DNA of 64,000 nucleotides, taken from the NCBI GenBank assembly GCA_030066215.1, contig JASJCA010000016.1, positions 1-64,000 of the forward strand, read 5' to 3'. Source of the stretch: Rhodobacter sp. (GTDB taxonomy: Bacteria; Pseudomonadota; Alphaproteobacteria; Rhodobacterales; Rhodobacteraceae). The translations under genes were made by a program, and so were the position numbers. How positions within the stretch are numbered: the stretch's first letter is position 1; every line of letters begins with the position of its first letter. This document shows positions 42,814 to 51,719 of this stretch, one piece after another. The notes beneath the pieces were generated by a model. It made no database searches and had not been told where the DNA came from. It saw only the letters and a list, made by a program, of their open reading frames with translations.

Positions 42814-44898
42814 ATGCGCGCGCTCCTCGTCCTCGCGGCCTGTCTCGGCCTCGCCGCCTCCCCGCTCGCGCCCGCCCGCGCCGAGCCGCTGTCCCGCGAC
42901 CGCCTCGGCGCCCTGGTGATCCCGCCGTTCCTGCTTGGAGAGCAGATCAACGACCAGGGCGTCTGGAGCCTCGAAAACGCCGGCGGCCTGCCCGCGGGCT
43001 ATGCCTTCGAGACCGAGCCGCTCGCGCCCCTGCCCGGTTTCGCCGGCGCGCCGATCAACGCGCTGGTGATGCTCGATCTCGAAGGCAATTTCCTCGACGT
43101 GCAACTCATCGCCCATAACGAGCCGATCTTCGTCTCGGGCCTCGGCGAAGCCGCCTTCGAGGCGTTCTTCACCCAGTACCGCGGCCGCAACATCGCCTCG
43201 AGCCTGGTCGTCGGCACGCCCTATGGCGCGGCGGAAGAGGGCGGCGCGCTGGTCTATCTCGACGGTGTCACCAAGGCCACCGCCTCGGTCCGCATCGCGC
43301 ATGAATCGATCCTCGCCGCCACGTTGCAGATCGCCCGGGACAAGATGCGCGGGCTCGCCACCGGCCCGCCGGCGCATCCCGACCCGACGGTCGACGAACC
43401 GCTCACCTGGGACGATCTCGTCGCTCAGGGCCTCGCCACCCGTTTCACCGTCAGGAATGCCGAGGTCGACGCCCGGTTCGCCGGCACGCTTTGGGAGGAC
43501 GACGATCCGGTCGCCCGCGCCGAGCCCGACGCGCCCTATCTCGACCTCTGGATCGTCGATATCGGCCCGCGGTCCATCGCCCGCGCCGTGCTCGACCGCG
43601 ACGGGGTCGCCGAACTGCAGAGCTTCCTCGCGATTTCCGATTTCGACGAGCCGCTGCTTCTGATCGAAACCGGGCGCCACGGCCTCGTCGGCCCTGACTT
43701 CGTGCGCAACACCGCGCCCGACTGGCTGTCGGCCGAGCAATTTGGCCTGCCCGTGGCGCTGCGCGACAGCGACCTTCTGATCGGCCTCAACCCCGACCTG
43801 CCCGCCGGCCTGCACGACGGCACCGCGATGATCCTGCGCACCGACCGCCGGCTCGGTTTCGACCCTACCGAGCCCTGGACCCTGCACGTCCAGGCCAACC
43901 GCGCCCACGGCTCGTTCCGCCCCGAGATCGGCTCGGTCACACTGTCGACGACCCAGTCTACCGACCCCCGCTTCTTCACCCGGCCCGAAGCGCCCGCGCC
44001 CGTCGCGCCCTGGCGCGAGGCGCTACGCGACCGCCGGACCGATCTCATCCTGCTCTCCGCCGGGCTCGCCGCCCTCATCACGCTGCTGGCGTTGCGTCAG
44101 TCGGCCCTGGCCGGCCACCGCCACCTGACCCCGATCCGGCTGGGGTTGCTGGCCGCGATGACGGTCTTCGTCGGCTGGTGGGGCCAGGGCCAGCTGTCGA
44201 TCGTCACCGTGATCGGCGTGATCCGTGCCGCCTACGAGGGCGGCTCTTTCGCCTTCCTGCTCTACGACCCGTTCTCGCTGTTGATCTGGGGCGCGGCCAT
44301 CGCCGGCTTCGTCATTTGGGGCCGCGCACTTTACTGCGGCTGGCTCTGCCCCTTCGGCGCGCTGCAGGAATTTGCCCACCACATCGGCCGCGCCCTGCGC
44401 CTGCCCCAGATCGAGCTTGATCGCGACTGGGACAAACGTCTGAAATCGCTGAAATATATCGTCCTGGCTGGGCTTATCGCGCTGATCTTCACCGCGCCCC
44501 AGCACCTCGACACCGCCGCCGAGGTCGAGCCCTTTAAGACCGCCATCACCACCTATTTCCTGCGCGAATGGTACTACGTGGCCTATGCCGCCGGGCTGCT
44601 GCTGCTCTCGGCGGTGCTCTTCAAGGGCTTCTGCCGCTACCTCTGCCCGCTCGGCGCCGTCATGGCGATCGGCGGGCTGGTGCGCGGCCGCGACTGGATC
44701 GCCCGCCGCGCCGATTGCGGCTCGCCTTGCCAGCTTTGCGCCGTGCGCTGCAAATACGGCGCGATCCGGCGCACCGGCGCGGTGCAATACGACGAATGCT
44801 TCGGCTGCCTCGACTGCGTGGCGATCCACGACGACCCGGGCCAATGCGTGCCGCTGGTCCTCGCCGCGCGCCAGCAGACCGGCCGGGCCGCAGTATGA
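42814..44898 (+). CDS. NosR/NirI-like membrane flavoprotein with iron-sulfur clusters
   Basis: A 694-residue protein. Signal/anchor ALLVLAACLGLAASPLAP; periplasmic FMN-binding domain with the flavinylation motif D150-G-V-T-K-A-T156-A-S; about five TM helices from residue 410 on; two C-x3-C-P sites (Cys508 in CGWLCPFG, Cys607 in CRYLCPLG); and C-terminal Cys clusters CGSPCQLCAVRC and CFGCLDC for two 4Fe-4S centres. It moves electrons across the membrane. The apbE gene overlaps its end and would attach FMN at Thr156. No nosZ lies nearby, so a role with the quinoprotein set is more likely than N2O reduction. Confidence 0.87.
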   Translation: MRALLVLAACLGLAASPLAPARAEPLSRDRLGALVIPPFLLGEQINDQGVWSLENAGGLPAGYAFETEPLAPLPGFAGAPINALVMLDLEGNFLDVQLIAHNEPIFVSGLGEAAFEAFFTQYRGRNIASSLVVGTPYGAAEEGGALVYLDGVTKATASVRIAHESILAATLQIARDKMRGLATGPPAHPDPTVDEPLTWDDLVAQGLATRFTVRNAEVDARFAGTLWEDDDPVARAEPDAPYLDLWIVDIGPRSIARAVLDRDGVAELQSFLAISDFDEPLLLIETGRHGLVGPDFVRNTAPDWLSAEQFGLPVALRDSDLLIGLNPDLPAGLHDGTAMILRTDRRLGFDPTEPWTLHVQANRAHGSFRPEIGSVTLSTTQSTDPRFFTRPEAPAPVAPWREALRDRRTDLILLSAGLAALITLLALRQSALAGHRHLTPIRLGLLAAMTVFVGWWGQGQLSIVTVIGVIRAAYEGGSFAFLLYDPFSLLIWGAAIAGFVIWGRALYCGWLCPFGALQEFAHHIGRALRLPQIELDRDWDKRLKSLKYIVLAGLIALIFTAPQHLDTAAEVEPFKTAITTYFLREWYYVAYAAGLLLLSAVLFKGFCRYLCPLGAVMAIGGLVRGRDWIARRADCGSPCQLCAVRCKYGAIRRTGAVQYDECFGCLDCVAIHDDPGQCVPLVLAARQQTGRAAV

Positions 44899-45779
44899 GA
44901 CGCCGCCGCTTCATCGCGCTCGCCGCCGCCTTCGCCGCCACGCCCGCTGCGGCGAGCCCGGTCCGCTGGCGCGGCCGCGCCCTGGGCGCCGAGGCCGAGA
45001 TCACGCTGCACGCCCCGCCGGCGCTGGCCGCCGAGGCCCTGGCGCAGGCGCAAGACCTGCTCGCCGAGATCGAGGCGCTTTTCAGCTTGCACCATCCCGG
45101 CTCGGCGCTGGCGCGGCTGAACGCCCGCGGCGCGCTGACGCTGCGCGACCGCCGGTTTCACGCCCTGCTCGACGCCTGCGACGACCTGCACCGGCGGACG
45201 CAGGGCCGCTTCGACCCCACCGTGCAGACCCTTTGGCAGGCGCTCGCCGCCGGGCACGACCCCGCCGCGGCGCGCCGGACCATCGGCTGGCATCGGATCG
45301 CCCGCACCCCGTCCCGTATTTCGCTCGGGCCCGGCCAGGCGCTGACCTTGAACGGCATCGCCCAGGGCTACGCCACCGACCTGATCGCCGAGGCCTTCCG
45401 CGCCCTGGGGCTGACCCAAGTCCTGGTCCATATCGGCGAGTTCCGCGCCCTCGGCGGCCCCTGGCGCATCGGGATCGAGGACCCCGCCCATGGCGCGGTC
45501 GCGGCACGCCGGATCGAAGGCCGCGCCATCGCCACCTCCGGCCCCGCCGCGACCCTGGTCGGCGGCACGCCCCACATCCTTGACCCAAGCAGCCCGGCGC
45601 CGCCGCTCTGGTCCAGCGTCACCGTCGAGGCAGCCACCGCCACCCTGGCCGACGGCCTCTCCACCGCGCTCTGCCTCGCCGACCTGCCCACGATCCGCGC
45701 CATCCACGCCCAAACCCCCGACGCCCACCGCATCACCCTGGCCGATCCGGTGGGCGACATCACCACGGTTGCGCGCTGA
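44895..45779 (+). CDS. apbE: FAD:protein FMN transferase
   Basis: A 294-residue ApbE. Tat-like or lipoprotein-less export signal RRRRFIALAAAFAATPAAA; MGAEAEI-like strand RALGAEAEITLH; catalytic stretch TLNGIAQGYATDLIAEA; GIEDP; and the metal-binding Asp/Thr in TLADGLSTALCL. It covalently attaches FMN to Ser/Thr of target proteins. The start overlaps the NosR-like stop (ATGA), so the NosR-like protein is the clear candidate substrate. Ends at repeat copy E. Confidence 0.92.
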   Translation: MRRRRFIALAAAFAATPAAASPVRWRGRALGAEAEITLHAPPALAAEALAQAQDLLAEIEALFSLHHPGSALARLNARGALTLRDRRFHALLDACDDLHRRTQGRFDPTVQTLWQALAAGHDPAAARRTIGWHRIARTPSRISLGPGQALTLNGIAQGYATDLIAEAFRALGLTQVLVHIGEFRALGGPWRIGIEDPAHGAVAARRIEGRAIATSGPAATLVGGTPHILDPSSPAPPLWSSVTVEAATATLADGLSTALCLADLPTIRAIHAQTPDAHRITLADPVGDITTVAR

Positions 45780-45828
45780 GCGGAGCCGCGGATGCGCCTT
45801 GTAGCGGACGTTCGTGGTCTAGAGACAA

Positions 45829-45997
45829 GCCGCGCCATCGCCAACCCGCGGGGTGGCGAGCCGACGTCTGATCGGCAGTACTTTATGGTCGTCGAGTCCG
45901 TAGGGCATCGAGCTATGCGTTGGCCTCGATCAATCGCCACCCCTCCAGGGCGGGTTGGTGATGGCGCGGCGGCGCTGCGCGTCTTGACTCCGCGCCT
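45829..45997 (+). repeat. Structured intergenic repeat, copy E
   Basis: Left arm GCCGCGCCATCGCCAACCCG (45829-45848) and right arm CGGGTTGGTGATGGCGCGGC (about 45951-45970) pair with one wobble. The diagnostic arm pair is A-T as in copy C; the outer 3' stem is GGCGCGG/CCGCGCC as G-C. Inner 3' stem GGCGC-TGC-GCGTC has a G-U wobble. It lies between convergent apbE and the desaturase gene. Confidence 0.92.
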
Positions 45998-46013
45998 GGC
46001 GTGGGTATCTGCC

Positions 46014-46994
46014 CTACGCCGTCTCCAGCTTCCGCGGGCCTTTGGGCGTCGAGACGATCCAGACCTCGTCGTAGGGGTATTGCGATTCGTCCTTGGCCCA
46101 GAGCTTGGCGATCACCGCGATCTGAAACTCGATCCAGCCCATCGCGTAGGGCGCCGCGCCGTTGTCCCTCAGCTCGGCGTCGAGCTCTTTCAGCCGCCAG
46201 AACGGAACGCTCGGAAACGCATGATGCGCCGTGTGGTAGGGCATCTGCCAGCAGAGCCAGCGCATCAGCGCGTTGGTGCGCGTCGACCGGGTGTTGCGGA
46301 AGATGTCGGGCTCGTGGCTGAGGCCCAGATGCTCGATTGTGTTCTGCAGCTGATGCACCGGCTTCATCGCCACCATCGGCGCCAGCCACAGGATCACCGC
46401 CGCCCAGCTTCCCGCCGCCAGCGACAAAACCGCCACCGCCGCGTATCCGGCCAGGTGCCAGCGCGCCTCGGCGACGACCAGGCCATGCTGGTCCGGCCTG
46501 ACGTAAGGCTCCAGCACGATCCCGCGCGCCAGCCGCAGCATGCGCGTCACGCGCGTCCACCAGTACATCAGCCCGCTCAGCCACAGCAGGTAGCTGCGCA
46601 AGGTATAGGGCTCGCGCGCCAACTCCCCGTCCTTCTCCCAATCCTGGGTCCACTGGTGATGCGCCGAATGCTGGATCCAGTCGAAATCGCGCGCGAAGAT
46701 CATCAGAAAGCCGATCGCCCGCCCGAAGACCCGGTTCGGCCACTTGGTCCGGAACACCGTGCCGTGGCTCAACTCGTGCTGCGCGGCATAGAGGAAGTTC
46801 AAAAGCACGCCGTGCACAATGAAGACCGGCACCGCGACCCAGCTCCCCCAGGTCTGCCACAGCAGCGTGCCGCTGACCGCGATCGCCCCCAGATGCGACC
46901 CCAACTGCAGCACCCCGGCCAGATCCGACCGCTGCATCAGCGCCCGCAGCCGGTTCCGGTCGATCAGATCGCGGCGGGTGAATGTGGTCTGCAT
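46014..46994 (-). CDS. Fatty-acid desaturase-family membrane protein
   Basis: A 326-residue diiron membrane protein (PF00487). The three His boxes are HELSHG (about residue 73), HSAHH (about 109) and HTAHHAFP (about 256), with four or more TM helices between. These enzymes oxidise lipids or other alkyl chains with O2. The start at 46994 begins MQTTFTRRDLIDRNRL; the upstream open frame lacks support. It is divergent from the sarcosine oxidase operon, and a role in methylated-amine or betaine lipid oxidation can only be guessed. Confidence 0.87.
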   Translation of the reverse strand: MQTTFTRRDLIDRNRLRALMQRSDLAGVLQLGSHLGAIAVSGTLLWQTWGSWVAVPVFIVHGVLLNFLYAAQHELSHGTVFRTKWPNRVFGRAIGFLMIFARDFDWIQHSAHHQWTQDWEKDGELAREPYTLRSYLLWLSGLMYWWTRVTRMLRLARGIVLEPYVRPDQHGLVVAEARWHLAGYAAVAVLSLAAGSWAAVILWLAPMVAMKPVHQLQNTIEHLGLSHEPDIFRNTRSTRTNALMRWLCWQMPYHTAHHAFPSVPFWRLKELDAELRDNGAAPYAMGWIEFQIAVIAKLWAKDESQYPYDEVWIVSTPKGPRKLETA

Positions 46995-47185
46995 GTCCGG
47001 TTCGTCTCTGACGGTCTCGGCACAAGGGTTCCACGATTCGCCGCCGATTTCCATTGCGCCCCGCCGCACCTGGCCGCAAGGATCGGGCGCCTGTCCAAAT
47101 CTGACCCGACAATGTCTCAAATGGAACAGTCCGCCGCGCTAAAGCGCGAAACCCTGGCCCGGCGTCCGGAGGCCGCCGCAAATTG

Positions 47186-48436
47186 ATGACCTATTCCGCG
47201 TTTCACATCCTCTGGCAGGGCCTGACCGGCAACAAAGGCTGGACACCGGTCTGGCGCGAGCCCGAGCCGAAACCCGCCTACGACATCGTCATCGTCGGCG
47301 GCGGCGGCCATGGACTGGCGACCGCCTACTACCTGGCCACCGAATTCGGCCTTACAAACGTCGCGGTGCTGGAAAAGGGCTGGCTCGGCTCAGGCAATGT
47401 CGGGCGCAACACCACGATCATCCGCTCCAACTACCTGCTGCCCGGCAACCAGCCGTTCTACGAACTATCGATGACGCTGTGGGAGGGGCTGGAGCAATCG
47501 TTCAACTACAACGCCATGGTCAGCCAGCGCGGTATCCTAAACCTCTACCACTCGGACGCCCAACGCGACGCCTTCGCCCGCCGCGGCAACGCCATGCGGA
47601 TGACCGGCGCGGGCGGAGAGCTGCTGGACCAGGCCGCCTTGCGCCGCATGGCCCCGTATCTCGACTTCGACAACGCCCGCTTCCCGATCAAGGGCGCGCT
47701 CTACCAGCCCCGCGGCGGCACCGTGCGCCACGACGCGGTGGCCTGGGGCTATGCCCGCGGCGCCGACCGGCGGGGCGTCGACCTTCTGCAGAATTGCGAG
47801 GTCACCGGATTCGACATTGCCGGCGGCATTTGCACCGGGGTGCAAACGACCCGCGGCCCGATCAAGGCGAAAAAGATCGCCGTTTGTGCCGCCGGATCCT
47901 CGGGCCGGGTGATGTCGCTCGCCGGTCTGCGCCTGCCGATCGAAAGCCACGTCCTGCAGGCCTTCGTGTCAGAGGGGCTGAAGCCGGTCATCCCCGGTGT
48001 GATCACATTCGGCGCCGGGCATTTCTACATCTCCCAATCCGACAAAGGCGGGCTCGTGTTCGGCGGCGACATCGACGGCTACAACTCCTACGCCCAGCGC
48101 GGCGGCTTACCGGTGGTCGAGGACGTCTGCGAGGGCGGCATGGCGATCCTGCCGATGCTCGGCCGCGCCCGGCTGCTGCGCATGTGGGGCGGGGTGATGG
48201 ACATGTCGATGGACGGCTCGCCGTTCATCGACAAGACCGATGTCGACGGTCTCTATTTCAACGGCGGCTGGTGTTACGGCGGCTTCAAGGCCACGCCGGC
48301 CTCGGGCTACTGCACCGCCCATCTCCTGGCCAGGGACGAGCCGCACCCGGTCGCCGCCGCCTACCGCCTCGACCGGTTCCGCCGCGGCGCGCCGATCGAC
48401 GAAAAGGGCGCCGGCGCCCAGGCGAATTTGCATTAG
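47186..48436 (+). CDS. soxB: Sarcosine oxidase, beta subunit
   Basis: A 416-residue FAD protein of the heterotetrameric enzyme. IVIVGGGGHGLATAYYLA binds FAD, NVGRNTTIIRSNY holds the covalent FMN/substrate region, and MDMSMDGSPFIDKT and NGGWCYGGFKATPASG complete the pattern. It oxidatively demethylates sarcosine. ATG 47186 follows a TTG that the frame could also use. It is first in soxB-soxD-soxA-soxG-folD. A gap of 98 bases with a small tandem repeat follows. Confidence 0.95.
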   Translation: MTYSAFHILWQGLTGNKGWTPVWREPEPKPAYDIVIVGGGGHGLATAYYLATEFGLTNVAVLEKGWLGSGNVGRNTTIIRSNYLLPGNQPFYELSMTLWEGLEQSFNYNAMVSQRGILNLYHSDAQRDAFARRGNAMRMTGAGGELLDQAALRRMAPYLDFDNARFPIKGALYQPRGGTVRHDAVAWGYARGADRRGVDLLQNCEVTGFDIAGGICTGVQTTRGPIKAKKIAVCAAGSSGRVMSLAGLRLPIESHVLQAFVSEGLKPVIPGVITFGAGHFYISQSDKGGLVFGGDIDGYNSYAQRGGLPVVEDVCEGGMAILPMLGRARLLRMWGGVMDMSMDGSPFIDKTDVDGLYFNGGWCYGGFKATPASGYCTAHLLARDEPHPVAAAYRLDRFRRGAPIDEKGAGAQANLH

Positions 48437-48473
48437 GTGCCGGTGATGACGCGACGCCCGATGCACCGACGTT

Positions 48474-48504
48474 ATACCGACGCAATACCGACGCAATACC
48501 GACG
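48474..48504 (+). repeat. 11-bp tandem repeat, 2.8 units
   Basis: ATACCGACGCA occurs at 48474-48484 and 48485-48495, then ATACCGACG at 48496-48504, in the soxB-soxD gap. Unit number may vary between strains and would change the spacing between these genes. Confidence 0.85.
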
Positions 48505-48534
48505 TGCCGTTTCGGTCCCTTCCGAGCCTTCAGA

Positions 48535-48822
48535 ATGATCATTGACCACCCCCTCCTCGGCCCCCGCGACGCCGCCGAATTCGTGGTCAAGGGCGATGCC
48601 GCGCTGATCGACCGGCCCGACGGCCTGGCGGACGGCGCGGGCGCTGCGTTCCACGACTACCTGCACCTTCGCGACAACCCCGCGGGCGTGCATCGCGAGC
48701 TCTGGTACCACGAACACGGCGACCGGTCCTGGTTGGTCGTGACCCGAAATACCGTGACGCATGAGATACTTAGCGTCGAACTCGCCCGCGACGTGGCGCG
48801 CGCACAGGGCCGGTCGCGATGA
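48535..48822 (+). CDS. soxD: Sarcosine oxidase, delta subunit, lacking the zinc cysteines
   Basis: A 95-residue protein in the usual soxD position. It keeps the family frame (GPRDAAEFVVKGD, YLHLRDNPAGVHRELWYHEHG, TRNTVTHEILSV) but the N-terminal C-x2-C zinc pair found in characterised delta subunits is HPLL here, and the later Cys is Asp in HEHGDRSW. No Cys is present in the whole protein. So it probably binds no zinc. The stop overlaps the soxA start (ATGA). Confidence 0.85.
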   Translation: MIIDHPLLGPRDAAEFVVKGDAALIDRPDGLADGAGAAFHDYLHLRDNPAGVHRELWYHEHGDRSWLVVTRNTVTHEILSVELARDVARAQGRSR

Positions 48823-51719
48823 CCCAGCCGTTCCGCATATCGGGCGGCCTCATCGACCGCACCCGCCCCCTGGTCTTTCGCTTCAACGGCCAGGTTTTGC
48901 AAGGTTATCAAGGCGATACGCTGGCCTCGGCACTCTTGGCCAATGGCCGGCGCCTGGTCGGCCGGTCGTTCAAGTATCACCGCCCCCGCGGCATCTTCTC
49001 GGCCGGCCCCGAAGAGCCCAACGCCTTGATTCAAATCAGAAAAGGCGCCTTCGCCGAGCCCAACACCCGGGCCACCACGGCCGAGCTTTACGACGGGCTC
49101 GAGGCCACCAGCCAGAACCACCGCGGCCCGCTGGCCTGGGATCTCTTGGCCGTCAACGACTGGCTCTCGCCCTTTCTAAGTGCCGGATTTTACTACAAAA
49201 CCTTCATGTGGCCCAAGGCCTTCTGGGAACGCCTCTACGAGCCCGTGATCCGCGCCGCCGCCGGTCTCGGGCGATTGTCCGGCGACCCCGACCCCGACCT
49301 CTACGACTATGGCTTTCTGCATTGCGACGTGCTGGTCGTCGGCGCCGGGCCCGCCGGTCTCGAAGCCGCGCTGACCGCCGCCCGCGCCGGCGCCCGAGTG
49401 ATCGTCGCTGACGAGGACTTCCTGCCCGGCGGCCGTTTGAATTCAGAGACTTACGAGATCGACGGCCAGCCCGGCGCCGCCTGGGCCGCCGCCGCATGGG
49501 CCGAGCTGCAGGCCCTGCCGACCGTCTGCGCCATGACCCGCACCACGGTCTACGGCGCCTTCGACCACGGCGTCCACGGCGCGCTGGAGCGCATGACCGA
49601 CCACCGCGCCGACGCCGGCGGCAAGCCGCGCCAGATCCTCTGGCGCCTCTATGCCAGGCGCACCATCCTCTGCGCCGGCGCCACTGAACGCTCGATCGCG
49701 TTTGCCAACAACGACCGCCCCGGCATCATGCTCGCCGGCGCCGCCCGGGCCTACGCCAGCCGCTACGGCGTCGCCCCCGGCAAGCGCATCGCGGTCTTCG
49801 CCAACAGTGACGACGGCAGGCGCACCGCCGACGACCTCAAGGCGCAAGGCATTGAGGTCGCTGGAATAATCGACGCGCGCCTGGGTGAGGCGGTGATCGA
49901 CACGACGGGCCGCAAGGGGCTCGTGTCGGTGACCGACAGGCACCGCCGCCGGATCGAGGCCGACTGCCTCGCCGTCTCGGGCGGCTGGAATCCCAACGTG
50001 CATCTGACCTGCCACCACCGCGGCCGCCCGGTCTGGCGCGACGACATCGCCGCCTTCGTCCCCGGCCCCGACCTGCCGCCGGGGATGGCCGTCGCCGGCG
50101 CGGCAAACGGCACCCTGACGCTCGCCGCCGGGCTTCACGAGGCGCGCGCCAAGGCCAACGCCGCGGTGAAGGCCCTGGGATTTGCGCCGCGCCGCAAAGC
50201 CCTGCCCAAGGCCAGCGACGAAGCCATCGACCTCAAACCGTTTTGGCACGTCAAGGGCCCCAAGCGCGCCTGGGTCGACCTGCAGAACGACGTCACCGTC
50301 AAGGACATCCGCCAATCGCACCAAGAGGGCTTTCGCTCGGTCGAGCACCTGAAACGCTACACCACCCTCGGCATGGCCACCGACCAGGGCAAGACCGCCA
50401 ACGTCCTCGGCCTCGCCATCCTGGCCGAGGTCTCCGGCAAGAGCATTCCGGACACCGGCACCACCATTTTCCGCCCGCCCTACACGCCGGTCCCGATCGG
50501 CGCCTTCGCCGGCCGCGCCCGCGGCAAGGACTTTCGCCCCACCCGCCGGACGCCCAGCCACGCCTGGGCCGCCGAGACCGGCGCGAGTTTCGTCGAAACC
50601 GGCGCCTGGCTGCGCGCCGAGTGGTACGCCCGGCCCGGCGAAAAGGGCTGGCGCGACAGCGTCGACCGCGAGGTGCAGGCGACCCGCAACGGGCTCGGCC
50701 TCTGCGATGTCTCGACCCTGGGCAAGATCGACATCCAGGGCCGCGACGCCGCCGAATTCCTCAACCGCGTCTACGCCAACCGGTTCCTGAACCTGCCCGT
50801 CGGCCGCGTCCGCTACGGCCTGATGCTGCGCGAGGACGGCTTCGTCTACGACGACGGCACCACTGCGCGTCTGGGCGAGACGCACTACGTGATGACCACC
50901 ACCACGGCCAATGCCGGGCTGGTCTTTCGCGAGCTGGAATTCGCCCGGCAGTGCCTCTGGCCCGACCTCGACGTGCACCTGATCTCGGTCACCGACGCCT
51001 GGGCGCAATACGCCGTCGCCGGGCCGAATGCCCGCGCGCTGCTGAGCGCGGTGGTCGACGATCTCGACCTCTCGAACGAAGCCTTCCCGTTCATGGCCTG
51101 CGCCCCCTGCACCGTATTCGGCGGCACGCCCGCGCGGCTTTTTCGGATCTCATTTTCGGGCGAGCTGGCCTACGAGATCGCGGTTCCGTCGCGCTGTGGC
51201 GACGCGATGATCCGGGCGCTGATGCAGGCCGGCGAGGCCTTCGGCGCCGTGCCCTACGGCACCGAGGCGCTGAGCGTGATGCGGATCGAAAAGGGCCACG
51301 CCGCCGGCGCCGAGCTCAACGGCCAGACCACCGCGGCGCAGCTCGGCCTCGGCCGCATGGTGGCGCAGACCAAGGACGCCATCGGCACCGTGCTGTCGCA
51401 GCGTCCGGAGATGACCCTTGAGGACGACCTGCGCCTGGTGGGGCTTTGCCCCGTCGACCGCAGCCACGGGCTGAACGCCGGCGCGCATTTCCTGGCCCCC
51501 GGCGCGCCCGCCGATCTCGACCACGACCAAGGCTGGATGACCTCGGTCGCCTTCTCGCCGACGCTCGGCCACGCCATCGGCCTCGGCTTCGTCCGGAACG
51601 GCCAGGACCGGATCGGCGAAACCCTGCGCGCCCACGACCCGATCCGCGGCAGGGACACCGAGGTCGAAATCGTCAGCCCGCACTTCTACGACCCCGACGG
51701 AGACCGCCAGCGTGGCTGA
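48819..51719 (+). CDS. soxA: Sarcosine oxidase, alpha subunit
   Basis: A 966-residue subunit, standard length. A 2Fe-2S ferredoxin-like N-terminal fold (FRFNGQVLQGYQGDTLASALL, without Cys ligands), an NAD-binding half (VLVVGAGPAGLEAALTAARAGA), and a C-terminal aminomethyltransferase half (about 590-966, GLCDVSTLGKIDIQGRDAAEF, SFSGELAYEIAV) that binds tetrahydrofolate and produces 5,10-methylene-THF from sarcosine. It overlaps soxD and soxG on either side, so translation is coupled. Confidence 0.96.
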   Translation: MTQPFRISGGLIDRTRPLVFRFNGQVLQGYQGDTLASALLANGRRLVGRSFKYHRPRGIFSAGPEEPNALIQIRKGAFAEPNTRATTAELYDGLEATSQNHRGPLAWDLLAVNDWLSPFLSAGFYYKTFMWPKAFWERLYEPVIRAAAGLGRLSGDPDPDLYDYGFLHCDVLVVGAGPAGLEAALTAARAGARVIVADEDFLPGGRLNSETYEIDGQPGAAWAAAAWAELQALPTVCAMTRTTVYGAFDHGVHGALERMTDHRADAGGKPRQILWRLYARRTILCAGATERSIAFANNDRPGIMLAGAARAYASRYGVAPGKRIAVFANSDDGRRTADDLKAQGIEVAGIIDARLGEAVIDTTGRKGLVSVTDRHRRRIEADCLAVSGGWNPNVHLTCHHRGRPVWRDDIAAFVPGPDLPPGMAVAGAANGTLTLAAGLHEARAKANAAVKALGFAPRRKALPKASDEAIDLKPFWHVKGPKRAWVDLQNDVTVKDIRQSHQEGFRSVEHLKRYTTLGMATDQGKTANVLGLAILAEVSGKSIPDTGTTIFRPPYTPVPIGAFAGRARGKDFRPTRRTPSHAWAAETGASFVETGAWLRAEWYARPGEKGWRDSVDREVQATRNGLGLCDVSTLGKIDIQGRDAAEFLNRVYANRFLNLPVGRVRYGLMLREDGFVYDDGTTARLGETHYVMTTTTANAGLVFRELEFARQCLWPDLDVHLISVTDAWAQYAVAGPNARALLSAVVDDLDLSNEAFPFMACAPCTVFGGTPARLFRISFSGELAYEIAVPSRCGDAMIRALMQAGEAFGAVPYGTEALSVMRIEKGHAAGAELNGQTTAAQLGLGRMVAQTKDAIGTVLSQRPEMTLEDDLRLVGLCPVDRSHGLNAGAHFLAPGAPADLDHDQGWMTSVAFSPTLGHAIGLGFVRNGQDRIGETLRAHDPIRGRDTEVEIVSPHFYDPDGDRQRG

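Noticed and set aside
42814-44898. Reading the NosR-like gene as the start of a nitrous-oxide reductase cluster
   Set aside because: Only ApbE follows; next come a repeat and a convergent desaturase. No nosZ, nosD, nosF or nosY in the window.
49443-51008. 521-codon minus-strand frame opposite soxA
   Set aside because: Antisense shadow of soxA with Gly/Ala/Val-rich composition and no recognisable domain.
48819-51719. 2Fe-2S cluster in the soxA N-terminal domain
   Set aside because: The ferredoxin-like fold is recognisable but the cysteine ligands are absent, as in other sarcosine oxidase alpha subunits.
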